A DNA stretch of 64,000 bases from Russula earlei. Taxonomy: Eukaryota > Basidiomycota > Agaricomycetes > Russulales > Russulaceae. Location: contig JAGFNK010000208.1 of the NCBI GenBank assembly GCA_025769875.1, positions 21,575 to 85,574 on the forward strand, read 5' to 3'. The position numbers were made by a program, and so were the translations under genes. Under the pieces are notes generated by a model. The model was not told the origin of the DNA, ran no database searches, and worked only from the letters and a program-made list of their open reading frames with translations. Shown here in pieces: positions 23,319-34,812 of the stretch (position 1 is its first letter; every line of letters begins with the position of its first letter).

Positions 23319-24373
23319 TTATACCGAGATATATCCTCCCCGGCTTGCGCTAGGTCGCGACTGGAACGAGCTACAAAGGTGCGAGACAACATCTCGTAGC
23401 ATGTATGGTACCTCGCGCCAAAAATCTCTATGTCTATGATCGACGACGAGCGTTTGAGTATCAGGGACATGAGAAGCATGGAGGAAACGCACGGAATGAG
23501 ATCCACACCCGTAGCCCCATAGGTTGTATAATTATAATATGCACCAAGGGAGAAGTAGCCTGCAAATGCGATGAAAAGCCTGAGATGGGATTCGTCAGGA
23601 GTGTACCGTGCTAAGTTGCAGAAGAGAAAACACACAAAAGGAAGAACCATCCAATCCCACTACCCACTGCCTCCTTCGGTGTTTCACTGTCTCCCTCCGT
23701 GGGCGAACGGAAATTGCACCCAGATGGAGCACTCCATTCGACAGTCGCTTGTGTACCATCGTACGAACTGAACTGGGGCTGGGATTGTTCCGTCGCACAT
23801 AACAAGTTGAGAACGAATGCCTGGGGCGTGGGCTCCGATGTGGTGGGTGAGGGGTATGAGAGACCGTGTAAAGTGATTTTGACACCCCGTGGGGCTAACG
23901 TGAAGGTGTTCAATGACTCCAGAACGACGGGAACGATGAACGCACATGACAGCATGGTGTATTCTGCCTGCAATTCTGGTTCATGCGCAATGGGAATGAC
24001 GGCAACAACTCTGTCCGACACCCCTTGTTTGATGTTTGTCGTGCTGAGACAGGCCCACGTCCCGTTGGGACACTGCACGGATCATTCGAAAGCGTGCTTT
24101 GAGAGTGGTTGCTTCGATACGTACCTGGTCATCTGAACTGACATCTTCAAGCAGGCTCAGTGCATTACATACGTTGAACCGAAGCGTGTCCGTCATATTT
24201 GTCGGCGGCGATAAGCGGGTCCGCGAGACGGTTTGATCGCCTGAGAGCGCAGTGAAATCATACGTGGCGTCGTTGATAGACTTGTGACATTCTGTATCAG
24301 ACTGAGAACGTGCGGCGGAGATCAGAAGCAGAAGAAGCCAGGGTAAAAGTGTCCCTCGTTGTCGAATAATCAT
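23319..24373 (-). CDS. ATG27: Autophagy-related protein 27
   Basis: Type I membrane protein that cycles between Golgi, endosomes and vacuole and supports ATG9 trafficking in autophagosome formation. Signal peptide LLPWLLLLLISAARSQS near residues 8-24; luminal domain with DFTALSGDQTV, NVCNALSLL, CPNGTWACLS and TLHGLSYPSP; one membrane span rebuilt by splicing (GIGWFFLLLFIAFAGYFSLG); then the family signature GAYYNYTTYGATGVDLIPHR and DFWREVPYMLRDVVSHLC. It ends GGYISV, fitting the tyrosine-type sorting signal at ATG27 tails. Introns 24073-24124, 23895-23945, 23580-23635 and 23434-23492 all check in phase; 278 residues, complete. Confidence 0.95.
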
Positions 24374-24733
24374 GAGAGGATGGAAGGAAGGTTGTGGTGT
24401 GCGTGACTGACACGAGTTATTACCAACAAGTGATTGATATTGCGACGCCGACGACCCCGGACACTTGGCTTGATTGCACACTTGATGGGCTTCGCGCACT
24501 CAGTTCGGTGGGATATGCACCCAGGCGGTGTCTTTGGTTCTTTTCCAGACAGGATCACGAACCAAATGGCATAAAAACGGCTCAGGCTGGCATGGCGGTT
24601 GCAGGCAGCAAAAGAGCCCAACGGCAAGACGGCCCGGCCGGGACTGCCCGCTCAACCTCAACGCGACGTGAACCCCCTGGGCGTCTGCCACTTACGCCCA
24701 CTGATCCGTGACTTAGTCTTGTTCAGTTACGAT

Positions 24734-26586
24734 ATGGCTGGGATAGAACACCTCACCCTCCATATATATCACGAGAAGCAGGAGCGCGGGTCTGCACTCT
24801 GTGCACAACATGCTCTGAACTCCCTGTTGCGTGTGTCCTTGAATCTGAGCTGCCCATGGATTTCGCTGATTGACCTATAGAAGGAAGCTACGTTCGTGGT
24901 CTCTTGATAGACACGATTGGAACTGCGTACCTAATTGGTGGATCGCCCAACAGTTCACTCCGACCGATCTGTCCACTATCGCACAGTCCTTAGACTCTCT
25001 CGAACAGGATGTCGATCAAGGGCGTCTAGGACGGGAAAGTGCCAACATGGATGACACCGGCGCGTATGTTTTATCTCGTTCTGCGCAGCAAGTCTAACGG
25101 TTGTGCGTAGGATTTTTTTCTATACAGGTCCTTGAAAACGCACTAAACGTCTGGGGCCAGAGGTAATCTCACAAATACTGTTCTTGGTCATCCGTAACTA
25201 ATCCTGTGAACCCAGCCTGATGAGATGGCGGAGCGAAGCAATGCGACCCCATAACAACAGGCCGCAGTATGCCTACCATAGTCCATCCTCGTTGGTGACT
25301 TGGATTAACATCTCTCATAGAGATCAGCGCGCCTTCATTTTGAATTGCGATCAGCACTGGTTCACACTTCGAAAATTTGGCGATCCCGACGGTGTCGGTC
25401 CCTGGTTCAATCTCAACTCTTCCATTGATCGACCCGACTGGGTTAGCGAGACATATCTTGGAATTTTGTTGCAACAGGCAGAGGCAGATGGTAGTACCAC
25501 TCCTTTCCACCATTACACCGAGGCTCAGCTCTGATTATAGGGTACTCCGTCTTTGTCGTGGTCCCCATTGACCCTGATCACCCGCTACCACAAGCTGACG
25601 CCGATGTCTTTGCAGCCGCTCTTTCTCCGCCGGCTTCCTCTCGGTCTCAACATTCGTCTACTGCTCACAGCTCAGAGTCCTCGGTCGTGCTCGAGGACGA
25701 GGATTTTCAATTGCAAGCCGCGCTCCATGCCTCTCTTGATGACGGAGGGACATCACCGCCGTTCCCAGAACCTAGCGCTTACGTGGAACGGACCATCGGC
25801 GGCGCTGGTGTGCTACCCCCTAACGTTCCCATGGGCATTCCATCACCCTACTTGCCCGCTTCGCCTCCCCCTCCAATCCCGGCGCCTGGGACACGCCCGG
25901 AAGGCCAACCTATGACAAATCCTGTCGCTGCGTCGATGGCACGCAACCAAGTGGTGCTCGAGCGGATGCGTCGCGAGCAAGAAGCCGCACTGCGTGAGCA
26001 CTACCGCGAAGAAGTCTCGCGTTTCGACGATCGACTCGACGGGTCATTCGGGTTGAGAGGCCATGCTGAAGACGAGGAGGAGCAATTGAAGCGCGCCATA
26101 GCGGAGAGCGAAGAGATGGCGCGTGGACAAGGAAGCTCGGGCAGTGACGCGGAGATAGGGACGAGGGACGGACCAGATAACACCCAAGCTGGAGCGTGGG
26201 TGCAGGGACGCATACATGGCGGTCGCGTGTACGACGACGAGGACGCCGAACTGCAAGCTGCACTGCAAGCATCTCTTGAGACTGCCCCGCCGGAAGTCCA
26301 CACGCCCAATGCCAATACTACCCGACCACGCGCCGCTCCCGCGCGTCGTTCTCCGTTCACGGCCGCACCCGCAGCTGGTCCACGTGCTGGATCGTCCACT
26401 AGAACAGACGAAGACGAGGACGATGACGATGACGAAGACGAGGATGACGAGTTGTATTTTAATGAGGACGAAGTACGCGACACTGCCACGGAGGAGACTT
26501 TATCGGAGGCAGCTGACCCGCCGCAAGCTGAAGATCCCGACCTCGACGAGATGAGGCGACGGCGCTTGGCGCGGTTCGGTGGATAG
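24734..26586 (+). CDS. Ataxin-3 (Josephin) deubiquitinase
   Basis: Cysteine protease that trims ubiquitin chains. The Josephin domain has the nucleophile in QERGSALCAQHALN, then NSLL to QGSYFTPTDLSTIAQ, the catalytic His in LNCDQHWFTLRKFG and the Asn in GPWFNLNSS. Three ubiquitin-interacting motifs follow: DEDFQLQAALHASLDD, DEEEQLKRAIAESEEM and DEDAELQAALQASLET, and then an acidic tail. No poly-Gln tract. Introns: 24831-24880, 24892-24953, 25064-25110, 25163-25215, 25267-25320, 25491-25540. Phase requires one T fewer in the T7 run at 25113-25119; with that the CDS is in frame at 511 residues. Confidence 0.94.
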
Positions 26587-27682
26587 CGAGCACGATGACA
26601 CCATCCGCACACTTCGGTCCACAAGCCTGGGCGCCCAATTGTCGCTTTCACATGTCACGGCGTTTTCCGTCGCTGGTCCTGTCCTTGGTGCTCTGCTATG
26701 CCCTCTACTCTTTCTAGAATGTAGCTTTCGCTATGGAACCCTCTTTCTCGTTTCTTCCTCCAGATGCGTCGCACCCAGTCCTTTCCCCAGTTTGATCGTC
26801 GTACGTGACCGGGTCCTCGGAAGTGCTGGAGTGCGACGCGCTGAGTCCTCGCCTCCGAAACGGCGAGTGGTCTGCGGATTTTATCGAGATCGATGCTCTG
26901 TTTGGTTCTCCACCCGTCCCATGGCTAACACAGTGCATCAACCTCCGCTGGCTGAGTTGCCCAGTTTTACGCACTACCCACAAAGGAATGCTTGCGGGAA
27001 CATGTCCATGAATGCACTAACCGTCGATCAGCTCACACGAGTGCACTTTAATAAGTTACGTGCTCCGAAAGATTGAGGTGCTTAGTTATCCGCTGTGCTT
27101 CCATGACCGACGTGCCCCGGACACGCATGATCAATCGACTTCCGATGACTACCAAGGATTGGAACAGCTGGCCACGAGGTGTCATTCGATCGCGGCACCG
27201 ATCCATTAATGGTGCGTTTGTCATGGTGAACGTTCCATTGTTTTGACGGCGGATCTGAGTGGAGCGGGGGAGGTCGTGGTAGACAGCACGTTGAGAGGGA
27301 AAGTTTCGTGTGCGAGCCGTTTGTCGTGGCGCCAAGTCTCCATAGAAATTCCAAATCCAATCGAAAGGTAGCCAGAGGCGTTCCGTTGCTGCAGACCGTT
27401 CACATGGAAGGAGAACGAGACAGGGAAGCCGGCAAACAGTCTCGGGACGGCGAACGGGACGACGGAACGTCAATTAATGATACTACGACCTACGTTACAC
27501 GTCCATACAGTACTCGGGGACGCCGGCACAATGCGAATGATCTACATACGGCCCATTCCCCGTAAGGCGATTCATGGGATCTCGATAACAACGCAGCGGA
27601 TGACACGCTCGAGAAAGACGTGAATAGACGTGCCGTCCTAGGCCTCGTCGTCGGGTTTGGTCTCGTCAGCATGGAACGGATC
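26587..27682. other. Intergenic or decayed coding, about 1.1 kb
   Basis: Open frames on the minus strand at 27048-27473 (for example LPFDWIWNFYGDLAPR) look faintly coding but no exon chain or family could be established. The rest is unremarkable. Confidence 0.35.
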
Positions 27683-28112
27683 CTAGAGTACAACATGAGC
27701 ATCGGTTCGTGATGGAGGGGTCTGCGCCAATAGAAAACGACAGGGACTGCTCACTTGGCCATCCGGGGCTTTGCTACGACGACCAACAGTGATCGGCTCG
27801 GTGCTAGCATCAGGCGCGATTACTTCCGCATTCCTTGTCTCCGATTCAGCGGTTGGACCAAACAGTTTATCGCCAAGTGCCTATTCCCGTGTGCGTACAA
27901 GTTTTTTTTTCGTTTAGTTCACCATAGATGGGCCACGCAACGAGGAAAGATACTGACTGCAGCCGCCGAGCTGGCCGCCTCTTCTACGCGATGGTTAACG
28001 TCTGTCAGGGCATCGATCACAGTGTGCAACACTCCCTGCAAGTGTTGAGTGTCACAAGAGGTGCCTGATAACTACCGGGAATGTTGGCACTGACTTTGTC
28101 ACCAAGCGTCAT
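27683..28112 (-). CDS. Small uncharacterised protein
   Basis: Not recognised. Spliced minus-strand exons read MTLGDKVSANIPG, then VLHTVIDALTDVNHRVEEAA, ALGDKLFGPTAESETRNAEV, TVGRRSKAPDGQ and TPPSRTDAHVVL, stopping at 27683. The gt-ag introns inferred are about 28034-28074 and 27883-27961, plus a short one near 27717-27750. The first junction is out of phase by one base beside CCC. The repeated LGDK motif at the start and middle (LGDKVSAN, LGDKLFGP) and the amphipathic, Ala-rich character are reminiscent of small stress proteins, but this is only an impression. The real start may lie further upstream. Confidence 0.45.
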
Positions 28113-30229
28113 GTCTTTGTGGGAAATCAAGTCGTAAGTCTTTGAGGTCGAAAAAGCAGAGAGAAGATGAGGTTCTAGCATAGCAGGTCGGGTTATATAG
28201 ACAGGGTAGCGCCCAATGTACAAAAGAAGAGACGAGGTAGGGCCACGACATGTGATTGTTCGAGTAGATCGTGACTCTGAGGCCACGGAAGAAATTTTCA
28301 CGTAGAATGATGCTTCACATCATATGGAGGCGCCATCTGGGGCCAAACATGGGGGACCAAGCATTGACTATGCGCGGAAAGGAAACGGATCAAAGCCCAG
28401 ACCCGAAATCTATGAGTAACAACGCATACGTTGAGATTGGAATCATCGAGGGTCGAGTAGATATGAATGGAAGGGATGCAATATGGACCGAGGGAGCTAA
28501 CTTTGAGCCTACAGCGCTATTTGATGATTTTGACTGGAATCACAAGGACCTCCTTTCCTATGCTAGGCATGGACACCCCAATCCCAACGATATGGCAGCC
28601 GCTAGATCGGAAGAGCTTGTGTGAACCGCATGGGATCGGACGTCCCAGTGAAGAGCGAAGTGTCTTGTAAACGGAGAACGGATCAAGGGCGTGATGGGGC
28701 TGACAGAGGTGGTACTGCTTCGCTCTGTGCTGTGAGGCATGAAGTAAACTAGATCACACGAAGTATCTTGGGGCCGATACGATACAGACCAACAATGACT
28801 CTATGAGAGATAGCGTTGTGCCGTTACGCTCTAAGTACAGCACAAACTTGAGCGGTTTCATGTTCCGAGATGCAGTAAACAGGTCATTTCTGTCCTCATG
28901 TGACAGCCCATCGTTTTTTTTTTAAGACGAGGAAGACCCGTCTGCGAATGAAGGTAGAACACCGAATGAGAGCGGGCCGTCCGAAATGTTTAAAAGAAGT
29001 TCCTCCTTCCCATCTTCGGATGATCATATAATATGGATAGGCAGGCGATAAGAGAGTGATTGGAAGCGCGAGTATGGCACATCTCGCAGCAAGGGATATG
29101 AAGGACGGTGGGTGGGCACGGAAATGTGTAGGTGGCGGAGCGTTGGATTATTTGAGACGATTTTTATTGTTTTTTTATACGACAATTGGGTGAGTGATAG
29201 AGCCTTGAGGCATCAGTGCGACCTCGGACACTCATGTAGTACAGTAGGTTCGTCCACCCCCGCTCGTCGATGGTTGATCTCCTCTGAAGGTGTCATAAGA
29301 TAGGAATAGTCTGTACGACTCCGGCATGAGTTTGTCCAAGATCGAGATGAACGTGTGTGTTTTGCGAGTGTTCACGACAACCACGAAACACTACTAACAT
29401 GCCGTAGGCAAGTCAACAATCGACGTACTCGAAGAAGCCCTCTTACAAGGCGGTAAGTTGTGCTTACGTCACCACGCCAGCTGGGCTCGCAAGTCGTGTA
29501 CACCTACACGGGAGGAAGATCCAACGCGGACGGAGACGCTGGACGTCTGGCCAATCCCATCCCAATCGCGACGAGACAGACGTTCGCGGGACAGTGGCAA
29601 CGGAACCCTGCATGCCCGTTATCTAGACGCTCTGAACACGAATCGGATCGCCACCGCTTATGTCCAACCAAGTTCGCTTTGGGAAATAATCGTAGCAGCT
29701 ATGCGGAAACCATTCCCCTGGCTGACACGTCTGTACCATCGGTGGACCTGCCCCAGGTTTAGAAACACTCTCGATGAACTACATCCCGGTTCCTGCATTG
29801 TCTGCATATGACCGAGTCATACCTCTGGAATGTTCTGGGTACGTCTGCCTTGACTAGGCCCAAAACTTTTCCTCAGATTTCCGATCTATCTGCTCCCCGA
29901 CCGAGCAAGCCGACGTCCACCTCCGTGACCATTTCATCACACGCCTAGAATCCGGTTGTACCTGCCACTATGTCTACAAGCCAAACCCCCGCTTCAAACG
30001 TCTGTACCACGTGAATACCGCGGCATAATCCAACGACTGGCAGACGTCGATCGACCAAACCGAAGTGGCCACATGTGCCGATTAGCAAGTGACACTCCGC
30101 ACTCACATGGCTACTACAGTATCAAATGCTTATTATACAGTGTATCGTCCAGGCAGCTGTACAACGAAGGGTATTACACGGTGACAATGAGGAATCTGAT
30201 TTTTTTTTTTCCAAATACAACTCAAGAAT
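28113..30229. other. About 2.1 kb with an unresolved possible plus-strand gene
   Basis: A plausible plus-strand exon chain begins at MSLSKIEMN (29324) and includes GKSTIDVLEEALLQGG (about 29408-29455), SQVVYTYTGGRSNADGDAGR near 29489 and SPTEQADVHLRDHFITRLES near 29900, but phases do not join cleanly and I do not recognise a family. A 117-codon open frame at 28271-28624 is also without any known motif. A T run lies at 28914-28923. Confidence 0.3.
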
Positions 30230-30654
30230 CTAGTCCTTGCCGTCTCCGAGGCCAACGGCGTCCTTGGCTTTGTCCAGCAGCGAAGTCTATAACAAAAGAG
30301 CGTAAGGGCCAAGACGGAATGGTGATCAATTGAAACGCACGCCATCCTTTCCGCTGCCACTGGAGATCTTGTCACCGACTTGCTGGCCAGTGGACTTCTG
30401 TCCCTGGAGACAAAGTTAAACCGCTGGCAGATGCTGGTGATGCAACATGATATATGAACCTCTGGCTGAAGTTTCGAAGCCGCAGAATCAGCTGTGCCCT
30501 TCGCCTTGTCTACAATGTGCTCGGATGTGGACTTCTCAGAGTCTGGCTGTACGAGGAGCAGGGTATTAGTGCGATCCTCGCCATGATGCATGGTGGATAC
30601 CTTAAGGGTGGCTGCTGCCTTATCCGTAAAAGACTGGCGACCTTTATCTGACAT
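30230..30654 (-). CDS. HSP12: Heat shock protein HSP12/WH11 type
   Basis: Small, hydrophilic, intrinsically disordered stress protein that stabilises membranes. The spliced sequence starts MSDKGRQSFTDKAAATLK, then PDSEKSTSEHIVDKAKGTAD, GQKSTGQQVGDKISSGSGKD and ends LLDKAKDAVGLGDGKD, matching the fungal HSP9/HSP12 family over its full length. Exons 30654-30601, 30546-30460, 30403-30341 and 30286-30230, separated by 54-, 56- and 54-base introns, are in phase throughout and give 86 residues. A TATA-like element (gtataaatt on the minus strand near 30733) and a cluster of TGACGT motifs lie upstream. Family and structure are secure. Confidence 0.95.
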
Positions 30655-30781
30655 GACGAACGAAATGATATGAAGTTGTGGTGGTTGTGGGTGAGATGAG
30701 AGTTGGAAGTTGGATTGAAGAACGAAAGGAATTTATACCCCCATCGTGGGGGACGCGTCGTGGTCAGGTGACCTGTAGGCT

Positions 30782-30820
30782 ACGTCATGAGATCGGAAAT
30801 GCGTACGTCAGCGTACGTCA
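30782..30820 (-). promoter_or_regulatory. Cluster of three TGACGT (CRE/ATF-type) motifs upstream of HSP12
   Basis: Three copies of ACGTCA on the plus strand (30782-30787, 30805-30810, 30815-30820), that is TGACGT reading toward HSP12, sit 128-168 bases upstream of its ATG. The last two are within a direct repeat gcgtacgtca gcgtacgtca. In fungi this is the core site of Atf1/CREB-type bZIP factors downstream of stress MAP kinase. The functional link is inference. Confidence 0.55.
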
Positions 30821-31117
30821 GCGTCAGGTCAGTCAGCGCGGCGCGGCAGTGAAACAGATCAAGGCGGCGACGATGGCGACGGCGACGATGATGATCATGC
30901 AGCATGGCCATGAGACGACGAGAACCTAGTCTATCACATCGTGTCTGTTGGTAGTAATCAATCACATTCGTGATAGTGCGTACCTCGACCTGCGATGGTT
31001 TCCCAGACATCTCTTGCGGCGACGCCCATCTCGAGCAAGACGGTTAGTATGTTTTCCTCTACCTTTATTAAAGGTTCTTTCTTCCCATTAGATTAATTAC
31101 AATCTCCCCTTCTTTCC

Positions 31118-34080
31118 ATGCTTGCTCCCGTACCCTACTCTCCAGACCTTGACGTCTTTTCAACACCACCCACCACACCCATGACCTCTGAACCTCCTCG
31201 CGAGCCCATCATCCGCCCATCGCTCTCGCGAAGCGCCTCTCGCCCTTCAAACATCAATACATCTCACACTGCTGGTGACTTGAAACCCGACATCCTCCTG
31301 GATAGTCAGTCCCCACGAACTATTCCTTCATACAAATCCCCCGTGCAAGCAACAATACCCCAATTCGTATCCACCGACGGCGACAGTGCTGCCAGTCGTC
31401 ATGCTGTCATCAATGGCCACCCCGATCCACAAGTGGACAGTGGCGATCACGACTCGCGCCCTGCAATCACCACTACCGACCACACCCTTAAGAAATGGGC
31501 ATCGGTGACATCGGAATTGGCCTCAACTGCCCCCGTGCTTCGTTCGCATACCCATTCACAAAGCCCAATGACATCCCCATGCTTTTTACACTCAAACCTT
31601 GATAAAGGCGCATCTTTATCCGAGTGGCTCAAGACTAGCAATGGCCTTCCTGCGCGTGTAGACGTAGCCCCCATACTAAAACCAATTTCCGCCGATTCGC
31701 ACAAAGCTCCCCCACGTCGTTACCGTAAGCTGGAAAATGGGCAGCTTATCCCAATTCCGTACGAAGATGACAAGGAGGAGAATGTTTTCGACGCCAGCGA
31801 ATATGAGGATGACGACGGCAGTGCCAGCCTGACGAAGCAACTTGCGGCAACTGCCGTCGGCGTGCGCGAGATGAGCAAGCAACTCGGTGCGTTACCAAAA
31901 TCCCCGTTGCTCCTGGCTAATGCGCCAAACAGGCCGCACTCGAATTAGATCTAACATTCAGAACGTGCTGATCGTGACCAAGGCACGCGACAATCGCCTC
32001 ATCGCACTTACACGTGCCCTCACCCTTTACCTCATGAAGACGCCAAGGTATAATGGTCGCGGGCTTGTCGTGTGCGTCTGTCCAGCCGTGTGCACGCCTG
32101 TCTGAGCGGAGGTTGACGTGTGGGTGTCAGTTATGTTGATCACCAGCTAAGAACCTCGCGCCGGTTCGATGCCGCTGGACTCGCGCGCGATTATCCCGAA
32201 CTTTTCCACCCATTCCCCCGACGACGCTCTTCAAGCTCGAATTCTCTCTCGAGCACATCTACGGTCGCAAGTTCCAGGGATGACTCGACGCAGGAAGAAG
32301 GTCAACTCCGTTACTGGACAACAGACATGTGTAGTCGCAGCCCGAACCTTTTCGATTTTGTCGTCACGGTGCGATATCTTTGATACCTCGACCTCGTTTC
32401 CTTTTCTCACATCGAGAGTAACTATAGCTAGGTGGCGATGGCACAGTCCTATTCACTTCTTGGCTTTTCCAGCGAATCGTTCCACCCGTTCTTTCATTCG
32501 CTCTCGGGTCCCTTGGCTTTCTTACCAACTTCGATTTCGCCGACTATCAAGCAACCATGGATAGTGCTCTCGAGTCGGGTATCCGCGTCAACCTCCGCAT
32601 GCGTTTCACGTGTACAGTTTATCGCGCTGTCAAACATGAATCGGGTAGGGGCCGTCGCAAGGCTGTCAAAAAGGCTGAAACTGGTGAAATTATGATGCGC
32701 AACCTCGAAAAAGGGGGCTGGGAAGCCGTCGAGTGTGGCTACCACGCAGATCAGATGGCCACAGGCGGGCGCTGCGGGAAAGATAAAGAGATCATGTGCT
32801 TCACGACACGCCCAGTGGAATCATTTGAGGTGCTGAATGACCTTGTCATTGATCGCGGCCCGAGTCCTTATGTCAGTATGCTCGAGCTGTTCGGTGAGCT
32901 ACTTCTATTTTGAGCATCGTCCGCCGCTGACCCCTGCTCAGGCGACGAGCACCACATGACGACCGTACAAGGTGACGGGCTTACAATTTCAACGCCAACC
33001 GGGTCCACGGCGTATTCTGTACGTACTATTTTGTTGCTCGTGATGCATGCAGCTGACCATTTGTCCAGCTGTCAGCCGGAGGCTCGCTTGTCCACCCCGA
33101 AATCCCTGCCATCTTGATCACACCCATTGCGCCGCATACGCTCTCTTTCCGACCCATGCTTCTACCCGACAGCTTGGAAGTGCGCGTGTGTGTCCCATTC
33201 AATTCCCGTAGTACCGCATGGGCATCGTTTGATGGCCGCGGTCGTGTGGAGCTCAAACGTGCGTGTGCTGTATTTCCAGACCAGCCTCTATCGCTAATCC
33301 AAGCATTGGTTGGTAACTGTAACAGAGGGCGATCACATTAAGGTTACAGCGAGCAAGTTTCCGTTCCCCACCGTTTGTGCCGACAAACAGTCAACTGACT
33401 GGTTCCACGCGATCTCACGCACGCTCAAGTGGAACGAACGCGAACGGCAAAAATCCTTTGTCGTCGTTGAAGAGGGACCCGCCAAGGAGGAGCACAAACA
33501 CCAACAACGCAAGATTCCTTCCGAACCCACCGTTTCCTCCAGTAAAGGAGATGGCGAGGCACGGCTTGAAGTGCCGGATGAAGGCGATTCCGACGAAGAG
33601 GAGGAAAAGTTCGATATTGACGACCTTTCGTCTGACAACAGTGACTCCGTGGTCAGTGCCAGTAACAGTATGGACTCGATTTCCAAATTATCGTCCAAAA
33701 CCTCGTCATCATCCGCTGCTGCGTCGCGTGCTGCGGAAGCGATCATGGGTATGAGCCCCCGCGTGCACGCAATGGAACGCGCACGTTCGCGCTCCCGCTC
33801 AGGTGTCCGGTCTGGTGTCGACTCGCCTAACCGGTTTGCGCCAGTTCCACCACGCCACGGGCATGGTCATGTGCAATGGGCAGCGAGCGCGCCAGGCCGC
33901 GCAGGTCTGGCTGAAGGAGGGACGGGTGATATTGGCACCCCAACTACCGCGGGACCCCCGCGGCGGATGCGCTCACGCTCGCCTGCGGCGCTAGGCATTC
34001 ATTCCCACCAACATCCTCGCACATTTGCTGTGTGGGGACAAGATGAGAGCGACAGCAATTCGAGCGACACCGACCCTTGA
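31118..34080 (+). CDS. NAD(H) kinase
   Basis: ATP-dependent phosphorylation of NAD to NADP. The N-terminal 220 or so residues are Ser/Pro-rich and disordered. The catalytic part then has [20 protein letters not shown] (the GGDG nucleotide site), [23 protein letters not shown], and [20 protein letters not shown], the NAD kinase signature. The C-terminal tail of about 230 residues is acidic, then Ser/Arg-rich. Exons 31118-31886, 31933-32047, 32131-32368, 32428-32893, 32942-33018, 33069-33258 and 33326-34080 join in frame to 869 residues, with every junction phase verified. It resembles the cytosolic Utr1 type (no obvious mitochondrial presequence). An upstream open stretch at 30996-31041 (MVSQTSLAATP) does not splice in phase, so the 31118 ATG was chosen. 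Confidence 0.95.
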
Positions 34081-34812
34081 AGGCACCTATGGTGGATCCC
34101 AAGAGGCAGAGTTCCCTCGGTCTTTGGATCGCTCCGCTCTGTGCGGTGCCCATGACCCCTGTGCCTCGCGTTTTAGTATTGCCGTCTCCAGTTTGAATTG
34201 AAAATTTTTCGTCTTCGTTCCAGGGCCGTTTCTATTCCCTTCACGCGCTCCCATACCTTCGGGTGCGGTCGCGTTTTCATATTCATAGGTTGTATGAGTG
34301 AGGTCTTGGCTAATGACCTGGCTGCTTCGGTGATTCGCATAGACATATTTACGGCTCATTTCCTGTACACTAAAGCAATTACCTCAGGACTGTACATCCT
34401 TCTGAGTCTCCGCAAGCCGGGACCGTGTAATCGAGAGAAGCAAGGTAAACGCCCTCTTGAGAATCTCGTGCACCGCGGGGCACCGATTATGATTGTGCGA
34501 ATGACGCCTTGAAACATATATGGGAATCGTTTTGGCGCTAGGGGCCAGTCAGTCGCGGAGAATAGGGTATCAGAGGTCCCTGCATTCCACTTTAGGCGAA
34601 TCGGCCAGGGGGCAGGGGTTTGGCGGCGGCAAGAGAATGAATGTGATGAAAACTTCCAAGCGAGCTATCGCCATCGTACACAATCCATCCAAGGAAAAGT
34701 AAACCGGAGAAACCGGGGCTTTGCGTGCGCGATCGCAAAAAAAAAAAAATAAAGAAAAATAAATAAAAAAACCTGCTCGGTGCTGGCTGGCACCTGGCAG
34801 CACCTGGCCCCC
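34081..34812. other. Intergenic between convergent genes
   Basis: 3' flanks of NAD kinase and the queuosine salvage gene. An A-rich run at 34737-34770 lies near the end of the minus-strand gene. No gene seen. Confidence 0.5.

Noticed and set aside
26001..26651. Minus-strand Ser-rich frame of 216 codons
   Set aside because: Shadow of the acidic and UIM region of ataxin-3; Ser runs are the complement of GAx acidic codons.
30996..31041. Upstream exon MVSQTSLAATPISSKT for the NAD kinase
   Set aside because: Its donor is in phase 0 while the next exon needs phase 1, so it does not join; the ATG at 31118 is used.
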